Assembly (NCBI GenBank): GCA_022828595.1
Contig: JAKGHH010000001.1
Span: 126,058,999 to 126,122,998 of the forward strand
Source of the DNA: Nelumbo lutea
Lineage: Eukaryota > Streptophyta > Magnoliopsida > Proteales > Nelumbonaceae
Reading direction: 5' to 3'
DNA: 64,000 nucleotides
Shown: in pieces, positions 45,480 through 57,129 of the stretch
How the letters are laid out: the number at the start of each line of letters is the position of its first letter
Numbering within the stretch: the stretch's first letter is position 1
Notes under the pieces: model-generated
What the model was told of the DNA's origin: nothing
The model's database searches: none
Seen by the model: only the letters and a program-made list of their open reading frames with translations
Translations under genes and position numbers: made by a program

Positions 45480-46740
45480 AGGCACCATTCTTCCACTCAT
45501 GTGTTCTAGTCGAAAGGTGTCAGGTCTTACTGCTTCTTTGATTCTATAGGGCCCTTCCTAGTTTGGGCCAAGCATTCCGATGCTGTATTCAAGGACCATG
45601 ACTTTTTCTGAGGACAAGATCATCTTCCTTGAAGTGACTCTCTCTAACTTGGGAGTTGTAGTATTTTGCGACTCTTTATTGGTATAATGCGACCCTGATT
45701 TGGCCTTGTTCTCATACACTTCTAGTAGGTTCTAGGTTGTTCCTTAATGTATCGCTGTTCTCAACTTCCTAATAGGCCTCGGTTTGGAGCTTTGGTTGGA
45801 CAATCTTTGTTGGGATGATAGCCTCCATCCCATATGTTAGGTTTAAGGGGGTTTTACCTATGGTAGTGTGAGGTGTCGTTCGGTATGCCCAGAGGATACT
45901 GTACAATTCATCTGCCCAAAACCCTTTGGCTCTGTCTAATCTTGCCTTAAGTCCGTCTAGGATTGTTCTGTTGGTGACCTCAGCTAGCCCGTTAGTTTGT
46001 GGGTAGCCGACCGAGGTGTACTACTACCTTATCCCTAGGATTCCACACTATTCTCTAAACTTGGCGTCATCAAATTGTTGACTGTTGTCGGTGACGAGAA
46101 TGTATGGGATGTCAAACCAACAGATGATACTTTTCCAAAAGAATCTTTGGATCATTTTAACTGTAATGGTTGTTAAGGCCTCGGCTTCAACCCACTTGGT
46201 GAAATATTCTACTTTCTTGACGAGGTATCTCCTATTTCCCGTGGCCAGGGGAAAGGTCTAAGGAGGTTCATACCAACTTTACAAAGGGCCATGGGCTGGT
46301 GAGGGCCAAGAGAGTCATTGCAGGCCGATGGTGAATGTTGGAATGCCTTTTGCATTGATTGCACTTTTGTACCAACTCAATAGTGTCCTTTTGAATGGCC
46401 GACCAAAAGTATCCTTGCTTGAGTGCTTTCTATGCCACGGATTTGCCCCCTAGATGATTGTAGCAGATGCCTTTGTGAAATTCTCTTAACACATATTCAC
46501 CCTCATCTTGGGGGAGGCAATTGAGATAGGGCAGGGTGAAGGATCTTCTGTACAACTTGCCCTCTCGAGTATGACGTACCATGCCAACTATCATCAGACT
46601 CTCCTTGCCATATTCTTGTCAGATGGTAGTTGCTCAGGTTGTAAGTAGGTGAGAATGGGGTGCATGCAGCAAGGATCAACTTGGATGGGGCACACTTGCC
46701 TCTCTTCGATGCTAGGATGTGTCAAACTTTCAATGTGCAC
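45480..46740 (-). pseudogene. GY3 integrase (broken)
   Basis: Fragments in several frames show a zinc-module Cys pair (46,340-46,400), the core 'GMNLLRPFPLATGN' in which Asn replaces the first catalytic Asp, 'KVEYFTKWVEAEAL', the second Asp in 'ILVTDN', a Glu motif 'QTNGLAEVTNRTI', and the C-terminal 'YGMEAIIPTKI' and 'ARYYN'-like tail. The domain order and motifs match GY2 integrase. Confidence 0.75.
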
Positions 46741-46744
46741 AGTA

Positions 46745-47729
46745 GGGCCAAGGGTTGACCCTAAGTATTTGGCAAGTTTTCATAAGGCACCAACTCATGT
46801 GTTCTCGGCCCGTGGGACTTGATGCAGGGCAAAGTGTTGAAAGTGGTTGGTTATCTCTTGGACTTTGTTCAAGTACCTGGCAATATTTGGCTCTCTGGCT
46901 TCATACTCTATTCACTTGGTTCACAACCAATTGTGAGTTGATGAAGACGTTGATGCAATTGCTTCTGTGGTCTTTTGCGAGCTGGAGGTCGGCTAGTAGG
47001 TCTCGTACTCAGCTTCATTGTTGGAAATGGAGAAACCAAACCGCAATGCATACTCTACCTCGCTGCTATCTGGGGTGAGAAGTATGAGGCCGGCTTCACT
47101 TCCCTTGGCATTGGAGGATCCATCTACGAACAAAGTCTAGGTCAGTGATTGCTCTTTCTCGTGGTAGAGGGCCTAGCTGTGGCCGTAGTTGAAGGTGCAT
47201 TCATCCAAGAAGTCTGTCAATGTTTGCGCCTTTATAGCAGGTCTCGGCTGGTAGTGTTTGTGAAACTCTGACATCTCGATAGCCCTTTTAGTTAGTCGAC
47301 TTGAGGTCTCATGCTTAGAGAGCACCGACTTGAGTGGTTGGTCGGTTTACAACGAGATATTGTGGGCTTAAAAGTAAGGCCTCAGCTTCATTTCCGAGAT
47401 CACTAGTGCAAAGACTATTTTTTCTACTTCTGGATATCTAGTCTCGACCCCATGGAGCACCTTGCTGATGTAATATACTGCCTCTGAAGCTCCTCGTCTT
47501 CCCGAACCAATACTAAGCTGACAGCGTCATCCCTAGCCAATAGGTACAAGAATAAAGTCTCTCCCAAGAGGGACCTCATGAACAAGGGTGGTAGCGCGAG
47601 GTAGGTCTTTAACTCTTCAAAGGCTTTTTGAGACTTTTCTGTCCATTGGAAATCCTTTAACTTCTTAATGGCTTGGAAGAAGGGTATGAATTGATCGATT
47701 GATTTGGACATGAATTGGCTGATGGCCAC
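46745..47729 (-). pseudogene. GY3 RNase H (broken)
   Basis: 47,424-47,729 encodes the reverse transcriptase-RNase H junction with 'FQWTEKSQKAFEELKTYLA' and 'LFLYLLARDDAVSLVLVRED'. Further left, decayed pieces match the RNase H core and connector. Stops and frame changes are frequent. Confidence 0.75.
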
Positions 47730-48085
47730 GACTCGGCGGTGATCATTTAAGTTTCTTTGGTCGATTGAGGGAGCTCCATGTCCAGTATGGCATGTATCTT
47801 CTCAGGATTGGCCTCTATTCCTCATTGAGGACCACAAAACCCAAGAATTTTCCCAAGCTGACCCCAAAGGCGCACTTGGTGGGGTTCAACATGATGTTGT
47901 ATTTTCTTAGTACCCCAAAAGTCTCACCAAGGTCTAAGGTGTACTGGCTAGCCCTAAGGCTCTTCACAACCATGTCGTCGACATAAGCTTCGACGTTTCT
48001 TCCGATCTACTTTTTGAAGATCTTGTTCACTAGCCTTAGGTAGGTGACCCCAGCGTTCTTCTGTCCAAAATGCATCCATCACCTT
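47730..48085 (-). pseudogene. GY3 reverse transcriptase, C-terminal fragment
   Basis: Pieces of 'AYVDDMVVKSL' (catalytic box), 'HQVRLWGQLGKILGF' and 'NPEKIHAILDMELPQSTKE' appear in shifting frames. The protein is cut at 48,085 by sequence from CO2. The N-terminal two thirds are missing. Confidence 0.75.
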
Positions 48086-48089
48086 GTAG

Positions 48090-48664
48090 CAGAATTCGAA
48101 CTAGGGTTTGTGTGAAAGAAAACTCCCTACGAATTGAGATTAGATCTCATTCATACTCAGAGAGAAGAAAAGCAGTTCAGCCATCTTCGTCCCTGGAGTT
48201 CTCCTCCTGCCGCCGCCATTCACTCTTGCAAGATTCGATCTTTGCAATAATAGGAAGTCAAGAAATCAGTTCTTGACATCAGTCTTGCAAAAATGACTGA
48301 AGAAAGATTTGGTGTTCAGAGTTTCCAGAGGATTCTTGCGAAGGATCTAGTGTGTAGGATGCACCCTGCTGGTTCCGTTCCATCCACAGTTGTGTCATCT
48401 TCAGCAGGAGCGGATCTTGGTTTATTCTTTGGGCGTAAACACCAACTTTGGGAGATACTGCTTCTCCGGATCAGGTATAATCCTCCCATTTACCTTTTGG
48501 TACAGATCTGGTTCGATTATGGTTCAAATAAGATCCTTGAATATGGTATTCTAAATTTAGGGAATACGATTCCCAGTTGGAGGAAGGTAGGAAATTTTTG
48601 AAATTCACCCACCCATTCCGCAACCTTTTTGGTGTCCATTAGATGGATCCTACCATTCCCTTCA
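48090..48664 (+). repeat. CO2 5' LTR fragment
   Basis: It matches 55,246-55,820 from 'cagaattcgaactagggtt' to 'taccattcccttca'. The first 1.37 kb of the LTR is absent and GY3 reverse transcriptase directly precedes it. Confidence 0.9.
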
Positions 48665-48665
48665 G

Positions 48666-48678
48666 TGGTATCAGAGCC
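48666..48678 (+). other. CO2 primer binding site
   Basis: tggtatcagagcc, one base after the LTR end, is the standard complement of the 3' end of plant initiator tRNA-Met used by Copia elements to prime minus-strand DNA. Confidence 0.9.
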
Positions 48679-50384
48679 ACAGGTTCGAATCTTGAACCAA
48701 AAGAAAATCAGATCTGACCCTACGCAGATGGATAGAAATTGTTCTTCCATGATTTGCGCAGATTGCTTTCTTTTTCTTCAAGAATTGGTTTCTTGTTAAG
48801 GGCGATTGATCTGAAATTAATTTTGTTAAATCCAAAATTTATTTAGAATTGTTCTTTATTTATTTTGATTTAATGGACTGTTCGAACCTGGAGATCGCAG
48901 TGCAGATTTGGCGCAGATGGTCTGCGTACCCTTTTTCCTTTCTATTTATTTATTTTATTCAATTCGGTATGTAAATAATTTATTTTTTAATTTTTCTAGA
49001 CTAAGTGTATAGGATTTGATCAAGAATGTAATTAATTAATAGAAATAGGATTTCTGTTATTTATTTTCTTGATTAAAGAAGAAGGAAGAAGATGGCGGCT
49101 GGAGATTTGCAGATGGAGAAATCGCTTCCTGCGTTATGCAGTTTGTGAAACTGCAACATTGGTGATTAACCTCTGTTTTGCAGGTGGTGCAAACAGTGCA
49201 CAATTGATTTGTGTTTGTTTAAAATTCATGATTATTAATTTCAGATCTTTCATGAATTAATTCTTGAATTGAAAATCAGTTTTGGACCTTTGCGGACCAG
49301 ATTGGACCAAAACTGTTTGGACCGAATCTGGGTTTCAAAGGGGACTGTTTTTCAGTCCCTATTTCTCACACTTCCTGTTCCAAATCTGATGTTCAATAAC
49401 AGGGATTAATTCGGCCCACCTGTAAAGCCCAGTTTTAAAGGGTTAAAACTGCAAAAGCCCATTATTGTGAGATAAGCTGTATGGGCCGAACTGCTAACTG
49501 CGATTCAGCCCATACACCTAGTAGATGGGCTATTCGATGGGCTTTACAGTAGTTAATTGATTGGATCAATTCCTCCTTTACATGTGATGTTTGGATGTTT
49601 GATGTGTTGCGACCATGAGCCATAAGCACTTGGCCCATGAAGACTCGTTAGTGGCTCTTGCGCACACCATGGCTGAATGCACATCATTGCCATGCTGTCC
49701 CTTAAGGTCATTAGATGACCCCTCTTTGTTTGGTGGGCCCCCACAACCCAGAAAAGGGATGCGTACGGAAGCCCTAGCCGATTAAGACCCACCAGAAATC
49801 TGACTTTATGAAAGTCAGTGGGAGCCACTCTGGTTTGACCTAAATTAGAACTAGGGCGTAATTTCGTTCCCTCCATCATTAACACAATGATGGGTCCTCC
49901 AGTAATGAGGAAACACACCATAAAATTGGGCTATCCGTTTGCTATTGGATCTGTCAGAGTGTTTCATAAGATGATAGGGGCGTCATAGACCGATGTGGGA
50001 GGGGCTTCACCAGAAAATGGGAACTCTCTCACGGTACCTTGGCGTAACCTGAATATGATGGGTGAGCACTCACTGGACAGAAAGGTTTACCTGAAAACGG
50101 CTCTGAACCTTGTCTAATAGAGGCCAAAGGGAAACTCATTTGATGAGTGGATATGATCCGTCATAGGAAGGTGGTGGGGTTATGCAGCTGAAATAGTTGG
50201 CTTCACGCACCCCATGTGATTTCCTACATTTCTAGAGACATTACGTCGTCTCAGTAACTAAAAAAGGAGGGAAATCTCAGAGATGAACAAATGGGAGTGA
50301 AACATAGATTAAAATCCATATCTATGTAAGTAACATGAATCAAACTAAGGTTGTGAACTAATATCTTTGTTGTTTTATCAGAAA
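48679..50384 (+). other. CO2 leader
   Basis: A 1.7-kb untranslated stretch between the primer site and gag. It has no long frame with recognisable similarity. The purine-rich end (near 50,260-50,345) precedes 'gttttatcag', which could be a splice acceptor or chance. Confidence 0.5.
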
Positions 50385-51230
50385 ACGGCAAACGGTCAAT
50401 TTGCAAAGCTGCTAGACGATAACAAGCTTAAGGGCCCAAACTATGCCGACTGGTACAGAAATCTTATGCTGGTCCTAACTTCCGAAAAGTTAGACAAGGT
50501 GGTGAAAAATCCTGCCCCGGAACGTCCGGGTGATAGGGCTTCTGAGGCCTGTAGGAGGGACTACCAAGATTAGGAGGATAAGAACTCCCTAGCCCGCTGC
50601 TTTTTCATTGCCTCATTAGACAACTCAATACAGAGGCAGTTCGATCAGATCGAACTAGCCAAGGACATATTGAACAGTCTAAGAATAATGTATGAAGAGC
50701 AGAACCGCTCTACTCGACAGAAGGTCCTGAAATTGTTCATGACCGCACAGATGTCCAAAGGGCAGAAAGTTCATGACCATTGTCTTCAGATTATGGGATA
50801 CATTAACGAACTAGAAGCTCTTGGATCCGGGCTAGATCTTGGCACGCGAGTGGATACCATCCTAAATTCTTTGTCCTCTTCCTTCAATGCGTTCACAAAG
50901 AACTATAATATGAATAAGTTGAATGTCAGCGTCCAGGAACTCAGCAATATGTTGTAGAGAGCCGAGGATCTACTCAAGAAGGATGAGCCTGTGGTTATGC
51001 TTGCCGAAGCTAACAAATCGGGCAAGAAAAAGAGAAAGGCAAAGAAGCCCCAGAAGAAAGCTGCCAAACCTAAGAAGCAGAAGAAGAACAAGGCATCTGA
51101 TGTCTGTCACTTCTGCAAGCAGACCGGCCACTAGAAGAGGAATTGTCCTGCCTACCTGGAATCTAAGAAAGGTAACGTCGAAACTTGTGTCATAGAAACT
51201 AATGTGTTAGTTAATTCTGTGTCCTAGTGT
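50385..51230 (+). pseudogene. CO2 gag (broken)
   Basis: The expected start codon is ACG (50,385-50,387) before 'ANGQFAKLLDDNKLKGPNYA'. The UBN2-type gag domain follows, with 'CFFIASLDNSIQRQFDQIE' and 'KVHDHCLQIMGYINELEALG', then a Lys-rich basic region and a zinc knuckle 'CHFCKQTGH*KRNC' in which the Trp codon is now a stop. Stops also occur at 50,571 and near 50,955. Gag would package the element RNA. Confidence 0.8.
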
Positions 51231-51379
51231 GTTGATTTCGGGGCCTTAACGCATGCGTGTAACTCACTGTAAGAGTTCAAAGTTAGTAGAAGATTGAGTG
51301 AAGGCGAAGTGACACTATTTTTGGGAACAACTGCAAGTGTTGCAGCTGCGGCAATAGGAACCGTAGAATTAGTTTTTAG

Positions 51380-51650
51380 AGAATGAGTGCTTGTACTTTA
51401 AGACTGTCTTTATGTACAGAACTTGAGAAGAAATTTGATTTCTGTTTCTAAACTGTGTGCTGATGGATATACTGTTTATTTTAGTAATATGATTACTATT
51501 AAATGGAATAACAAATTCATCGTATGCAGAGAACTGGAGAACGGTCTCTATGTTCTACCTATGAGACATAAGTCTGAATCCTTTGAAAAGTTCAAAGAGT
51601 TCAGACAGGAAGTCGAGAAACAGTTAGGGAGAGAAATTAAGGCCCTTTGA
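51380..51650 (+). pseudogene. CO2 pre-integrase fused to integrase core by deletion
   Basis: 'NLISVSKLCADGYTVYFSN' and 'CRELENGLYVLPMRHK' are the pre-integrase domain. Directly after it comes '[20 protein letters not shown]', which normally lies in the middle of the integrase core. The zinc module and the first catalytic Asp are therefore deleted (junction near 51,575). The protease between gag and this domain is also unrecognisable. Confidence 0.75.
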
Positions 51651-52300
51651 TCAGATCGAGTGGCGAGTATCTCTCTGACGAATTCAGGGACTACTTAAAG
51701 GACAATGGGATAGTGTTACAATTAGCTCCTCCTGCTACACCTCAACTCAATGGTGTTTCAGAGAGGAGGAATAGGACCTTGTTGGATATGGTCCGGTCAC
51801 TTCTCGTACGCTCAGAATTACCCACATCTTTTTGGGGATATGCATTAGAGACTGCTATCTACGTGCTGAATCAGGTTCCAACCAAATCGGTTCCGAAAGC
51901 TCCATATGAACTATGGACCGAAAGGAAGCCAAGTGTAAGACACTTGAAGATTTGGGGTTGTCTTGCACACGTTAAAAGAACAAGTGTGAACAAGTTGGAA
52001 TCCAAAACCAATCATTGCCTATTTATAGGTTACCCAAAGGATTTGGTGGGTTATCTATTCTATGACCCAAGTGAGTAGAAAGTGTTCTGCAGTCGAAACG
52101 CCCAATTCTTAGAATCCGAATACATCCTGGACACCCATCGTCAGGAAATAGTTCTTGATGAGGAGAGCTCAGGAGCAGTGGGAGATGTCCCACAAGTTCC
52201 AGGTAGTGACCAACCTAGAAGGTCCACCCGGGTATCCAGACCACTAGTCTGATATGGTTATGACCAGGATAGTTACCTGGTGGAAGCCTTGACTAGTGAA
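51651..52300 (+). pseudogene. CO2 integrase, C-terminal part
   Basis: The second catalytic Asp region is shifted out of frame near 51,645-51,665. After that the frame is open to 52,078 with '[20 protein letters not shown]' (catalytic Glu in SERRN), '[15 protein letters not shown]' and '[20 protein letters not shown]'. A stop at 52,076 and another at about 52,250 follow. Confidence 0.85.
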
Positions 52301-52735
52301 AAGGATCCCGTGAATTACACAGAAGCTATGTTAGACATAGATTCCTAGAAGTGGGTAGAGGCCATGAGAGCTGAAATGGACTCGATGGAGACCAATGGAG
52401 TCTGGACTCTAGTAGATCCACCCTCCGGGGTAAAAGCAATTGGTTGCAAATGGATCTAAAAGAGGAAGAAGGGCCCCGATGGCAGGAATGAGACCTACAA
52501 AGCTCACTTAGTGGCGAAAGGGTATACTCAGAAAGAAGGCATCGATTATGAGGAAAGCTTTTTGCACGTGGCCATGCTTAAATCCATTAGGATCCTGCTA
52601 GCTGTAGCAGCGTACTATAACTACGAGATTTGGCAAATGGATGTCAAAATCGCATTCCTGAATGGAGATCTTAGTGAAGATATCTACATGTAGCAGCCGC
52701 AAGGCTTCATTGCTGCTGGTCAGGAACACATGGTA
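52301..52735 (+). pseudogene. CO2 reverse transcriptase, N-terminal part
   Basis: 'EAMRAEMDSMETNGVWTLVD', '[20 protein letters not shown]' and '[20 protein letters not shown]' (first catalytic Asp) are present. Stops lie near 52,348, 52,457 and 52,691. Confidence 0.85.
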
Positions 52736-53659
52736 TGTAAACTTAATAGATCCATATATGGACTTAAGCAGGCTTATAGGAGTTGGAACATCCGATTTGA
52801 TTTTGCAGTCAAAAAGTTTGACATTGAGCAAAATCCGGATGAGCCCTGTGTTTATAGGAAATCCAGTGGGGATAAGATCACCTTTTTGGTGTTGTACGTG
52901 GACGATATCCTACTCATTGGGAATGATGTAGGAATGTTGACTTCGGTCAAGGTATGGCTATCACAGCAGTTCTCCATGAAAGATCTTGGAGAAGCTTCAT
53001 ACATACTGGGTCTTCGACTCTATAGAGATAGATCGAAGTGGATAATTGGATTATCCCAGGTTTCTTACATTGACAAAATTCTCAAAAGGTACAACATGGG
53101 GAACTCCAAGAAAGGAAACATTCCTTTCTGGCATGGGGTCACTCTTTCCAAGAAGATGTCTCCTAAGACTTCTGAGGAGATTGAGAGCATGAAAGACGTT
53201 CCCTATGCCTCAGCCGTAGGGAGCATCATGTATGTCATGCTGTGCACTTGCCCGGACATTGCTCAGGCAGTGAGTGTGGTAAGCAGATTCCAGACAATCC
53301 GAGGGCAGGAGCATTGGACTGCTGTGAAGAACATACTCAAATACCTTCGAAGGACAAAAGAGTTTTGTCTGGTATTCGATGGTAGTTCACTACAAGTTCT
53401 GGGGTATACCGATGCCGATTTCCAGTCAGATCCAGATGGTAGAAAGTCTACATCTGGGTATGTTTTCACGATAGGATCGTGTGCTATTTGTTGGAAAAGC
53501 AGCAAACAGGGGTCCACTGCAGACTCCACAACCGAGGCCGAGTACATTGCCGCAAGTGAAGCTGCCAAGGAAGCCGTGTGGATGAAGAAATTCATACACG
53601 AATTGGGAGTGATTTCGTCCAGCACATCACCCATCCCGTTGTTGTGTGACAACAATTGA
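52730..53659 (+). pseudogene. CO2 reverse transcriptase C-terminal part and RNase H
   Basis: A 309-codon open stretch holds 'SIYGLKQAYRSWN', the catalytic box YVDD (residues 56-59, 52,895-52,906), 'FSMKDLGEASYILGL' and 'PYASAVGSIMYVMLCTCPDI'. RNase H follows with 'GYTDADFQSDPDGRKSTSGY', 'STTEAEYIAASEAAKEAVW' and 'LLCDNN'. The next codon is a stop, and the tail continues out of frame to 53,865 ('NVADPLTKPL'). Sequence style resembles the Angela/TAR branch of Copia, but I cannot confirm that. Confidence 0.9.
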
Positions 53660-53865
53660 GTGATCGCCCAAGGCTCACTCAAAGTCAAAACACATCGAGA
53701 GGAAGTACCATGTACTATGGGAGATCGTTGGTAGAGGGACGTCCTAATTCAGAAGTAGCATCAGTGGATAATGTGGCAGACCCATTGACTAAGCCACTGA
53801 CGCAGAAGGTGTTTGAGAAACACGTGGAAAGTATGGGACTCCGGCTTGTACCAGATTGTACCTAA
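53660..53865 (+). pseudogene. CO2 RNase H tail
   Basis: After the stop at 53,657-53,659 the last RNase H motifs continue in a second frame, ending with 'VADPLTKPLTQKVFEKHVES' and a stop at 53,863. The pair of lesions, stop and frameshift, separates it from the rest. Confidence 0.8.
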
Positions 53866-53867
53866 GT

Positions 53868-53879
53868 GCAAGTGGGACC
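53868..53879 (+). other. CO2 polypurine tract
   Basis: gcaagtgggacc stands immediately before the LTR start tgttagacag. It is close to the common Copia 'AAGTGGGAG' tract. Confidence 0.7.
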
Positions 53880-55820
53880 TGTTAGACAGTTTTGTATGCC
53901 CTTAGCTTCAATCCGATTTGATGTACTTTTGTTATTTAGTGTAAATAAATAAAGTGCATGTTTGATTCATGTTGTTTGGTATAATTCTGTTTAAGACCCT
54001 AAAACTGGACACTTATAGAGACTCGTGCTAGTTTTAAATATTCACAGCCGTTGGATAAGTCTGGGAGATTTATCCTGCCAAGGCTGATACTGGTGTGCCA
54101 CCAAGTGTTGGGATGGCCTGTCTCAGCCACCAGGGTAAGACCCGAGGCACATACAGTATGGGATTACTTGAATCCTTGAACCGGACCAGACTTCCAGTAT
54201 TGCCCTGGACCTTGGAGATAGATAGGCAAAATTGGAAAGTTACACCTGACCCCTAGACTCGATTATGACATTTCACTAGGTGTCAGATCGGGTTGTCTTT
54301 GATATGCCAATCAATGAGATCCTTAGATGGGGATCAAAACCTGGGTATGTTGGGACAGTCTGAGAATTCATCTGAGTGGGTGATTATAGTGACAGGATCA
54401 GCCCCTTTGTCGGACAAAGGGTAATGATCGGGAATGCACTCTCTCTGATGGAAACCAAACTGCCGGCAGTTGATTTCAGTCGTTGGAATTTGTTTTGCAA
54501 AATTAGTATATTTATATATATATATGTACGGTTTCGAATTATTTGCAAATGGTTTTAATTCCCGGGATCCATGTGAGTGGAGAGTGCGGCACTGTTCCTT
54601 GCAGCCGAGGAGAGGTCCTCTCTTGTCGGGCAATGCTTGATCATTAAGGGCTGAGAGGTTAAGTATAAGACCATTTAGGATAGTACCTGATGGGCTAATT
54701 TTGCACTTGTCCACAGTCCTTGGGTTTTATAAGATGGCTTGGCCCACGGACCACTTAATGTAAGTGTTGGCCCATAGGGTCCATATGATGGGCTCAGGGG
54801 TTTACTGAGTCTTTCAGTGAATTCGGTTGGGCCTTGTATTAAAGGCTGGCCGAACCCATGTGGCTGGTGTGTAGATCAATGCTTGGGTCCCATGCCATAC
54901 AAAGAAGCCCAACTGAACAGCAGATTGGAAACTAGTTAAACACTGAACATCTAATGGGCCAAAAGCCCATTTCGAGCTGGGCTGATATGATCACCCATCT
55001 ATGGGGTGAATCTGAGATTAATGTTAGTAAAAGGATTGGGCCTTTAAACTTATCCACTCTGGGAGACCAAATTCAAATTAGATTTGAATCTGGTAACTTC
55101 CTGATAAGATCAAGAGTAAACTAACTTAATCTGCAGATAGGATTAAGATAATCCCCTATCCAAATACAGATTTGGACTGGGATAACTCCTAATTAGGAGG
55201 TTTCTTAATGAAGAAGAAAGGAGGAGAAAAACAATAGAAACACATCAGAATTCGAACTAGGGTTTGTGTGAAAGAAAACTCCCTGCGAATTGAGATTAGA
55301 TCTCATTCATACTCCAGAGAGAAGAAAAGCAGTTCAGCCATCTTCGTCCGTGGAGTTCTCCTCCTGTCGCCGCCATTCACTCTTGCAAGATTCGATCTTT
55401 GCAATAATAGGAAGTCAAGAAATCAGTTCTTGACATCAGTCTTGCAAGAAAGACTGAAGAAGATTCGGTGTTCAGAGTTTCCAGAGAATTCTTGCGAAGG
55501 ATCCAGTGTGTAGGACACACCCTGCTGGTTCCATTCCATCCATAGCTGTGTCATCTTCAGCAGGAGCGGATCTTGGTTTCTTCTTTGGGCGTGAACACCA
55601 ACTTTGGGAGATACTGCTTCTCCGGATCAGGTATAATCCTCCCATTTACCTTTTGGTTCAGATCTGGTTCGATTATGGTTCAAATAAGATCCTTGAATAT
55701 GGTATTCTAAATTTAGGGAATACGATTCCCAGTTGGAGGAAGGTAGGAAATTTTTGAAATTCGCCCACCCATTCTGCAACCTTTTTGGTGTCCATTAGAT
55801 GGATCCTACCATTCCCTTCA
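53880..55820 (+). repeat. CO2 3' LTR
   Basis: TG...CA ends (tgttagacag ... attcccttca) bound 1,941 bp. The last 575 bases match the 5' LTR fragment. A TATA-like run lies near 54,509-54,530. The sequence following it (agatgg) has no partner to test a target duplication. Confidence 0.85.
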
Positions 55821-55823
55821 AGA

Positions 55824-56090
55824 TGGTCACTAAGTACAATGAGTATGGAGAGTTCTAGATTGCTCTTGACGATTTTTCTACGGACTCCTGGCAAATTGGC
55901 TTTGCTCGCTGCCAGAGGAGGGTCATGCATGAGCACCTTGAAATCGTTGTGACCGTGGAGTAGTATGGTCCCTTTGATGCGGAGGTGCTGCGAGCTGAGT
56001 AATTTGCCTCGAATGAGAGCATGGCCACCCCCAAGGAGGTGAACCTTGCAAATAGAACAACTAGCCTAGGTTGATGTTCTCTCTCTATTT
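55824..56090 (+). pseudogene. GY4 antisense frame, C-terminal remnant
   Basis: With two stops removed from view, the plus strand reads protein-like: 'MVTKYNEYGEF', 'STDSWQIGFARCQRRVMHEH' and 'ASNESMATPKEVNLANRTTS'. Its place, at the left end of a minus-strand Tat element, matches the antisense frames in GY2 and GY3. This is an inference from position and style. Confidence 0.4.
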
Positions 56091-56269
56091 TTTCTTTTGT
56101 TCTACATAGCTTAGTATGTCGAGCTTATAATCAATGTATAAACCTTTTCACTAATGGAAGTTTGGTATTTTTGCTGAATACGTTTTGTGTTGTTTTTCCC
56201 TTTTTTTCTAAATTGTGCTTTAGAATTAGGTTGGTTAGAAGGGACCACAGGTCGTGCTTCTCTTCTTGC

Positions 56270-56640
56270 TCTATTGCCTCGGTCTCATGTTGTCGGAGGT
56301 CTTGAACTTGATGCTAGAAGGTCGGGTCTTTGATTTCGTGGCCTTGCTCTCATATTGGCTGAGGTCTTGAACTTGCTAAAGTCTTCAGCTTTGTGGCCTC
56401 GTTTGAGGTGGCCGAGGCATTTGACTATGATTCTTGCTAGCTGAGGTCTTTGGCTTAGTGTCCTTGGTCTTCGGCCTTCACTGGCTAAGGTCTTCGGCTT
56501 TGTGGCCTTGGTCTTACATTGATCGAGGTCTTTGGCTCTAATTCTCGCTGGACGAGGTCTTTGACTTAGTGGCCTCGGTCTTATGCTGGCCAAGGTCTTT
56601 GCCTTAGTGGCCTCGGTCTTATGCTAGCCAAGGTGCTTCC
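56270..56640. repeat. Imperfect repeats in the GY4 3' region
   Basis: 'gaggtctttg.ctt.gtggcct.ggtctta' recurs about seven times with spacing of about 40-60 bases. It is a degenerate short tandem array like those seen in other Tat 3' regions. Confidence 0.6.
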
Positions 56641-57129
56641 AAGCTCTCAATGTTGTCGAGGAGCGTGGTGGAACCTAATCTTGAAGAGCTTCACTCTCTT
56701 TGATTAGGCTAGCCGTGGTCCTTGGTTAGATCTTCTCCAACTGCGAGTTGGGAGGGTACGCAGAGTTTGATGGCCATCCTCTTGCCATTATGTGGCGAGG
56801 ACGTCATTCTCGCTGTGCCCGTTGGGGGCTTGTTCTTCCCTCGACCATTTGTGATTGGTCGAGTCTTTCGTGTGATGGTTGTCGGGCCTTGGTTGTTATA
56901 GGTCGGCCGGGTCTTTGGTGAGGTTGCCATCGCGCTACGTCCGTTGGTCAGCGTGGAGTTCGACTGGACTGTATGTGGGTGTTTGGTCGTTTGTTTTTGA
57001 AGAAAATTCTTTATTTATAGAGTTTGTACAGCTCGATCGTCGTTTGTGCTCAGCATCGATCGTCATCAATACATCCTAACCCTGGAACTCTAGCTCCTCG
57101 GAGTAGGTCTTCCGCACCTAATTTCCCCC
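56641..57129 (-). other. GY4 region between repeats and gag
   Basis: Contains a minus-strand frame (56,709-56,930) rich in Thr, Pro, Lys and Arg, like a gag C-terminal linker, but no domain is clear. Confidence 0.35.

Larger units (their letters stand above)
41490..48085 (-). mobile_element. GY3: Tat-type Ty3/Gypsy element, 5' end lost
   Basis: On the minus strand, from right to left, the order is reverse transcriptase C-terminus, RNase H, integrase, a long 3' region, an antisense frame, a polypurine tract and the LTR. The element stops abruptly at about 48,085 inside reverse transcriptase, where the truncated LTR of CO2 begins. Gag, protease and the 5' LTR are missing. Its outer left boundary is uncertain. 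Confidence 0.8.
48090..55820 (+). mobile_element. CO2: Ty1/Copia element with truncated 5' LTR
   Basis: Order on the plus strand: 5' LTR fragment, tRNA-iMet primer site, long leader, gag, pre-integrase, integrase, reverse transcriptase, RNase H, polypurine tract, full 3' LTR. The 5' LTR keeps only its last 575 bases. By eye the two LTRs differ at about 20 of 575 positions, so insertion is fairly old but more recent than CO1. Stops and at least one internal deletion make it non-autonomous. Confidence 0.9.
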
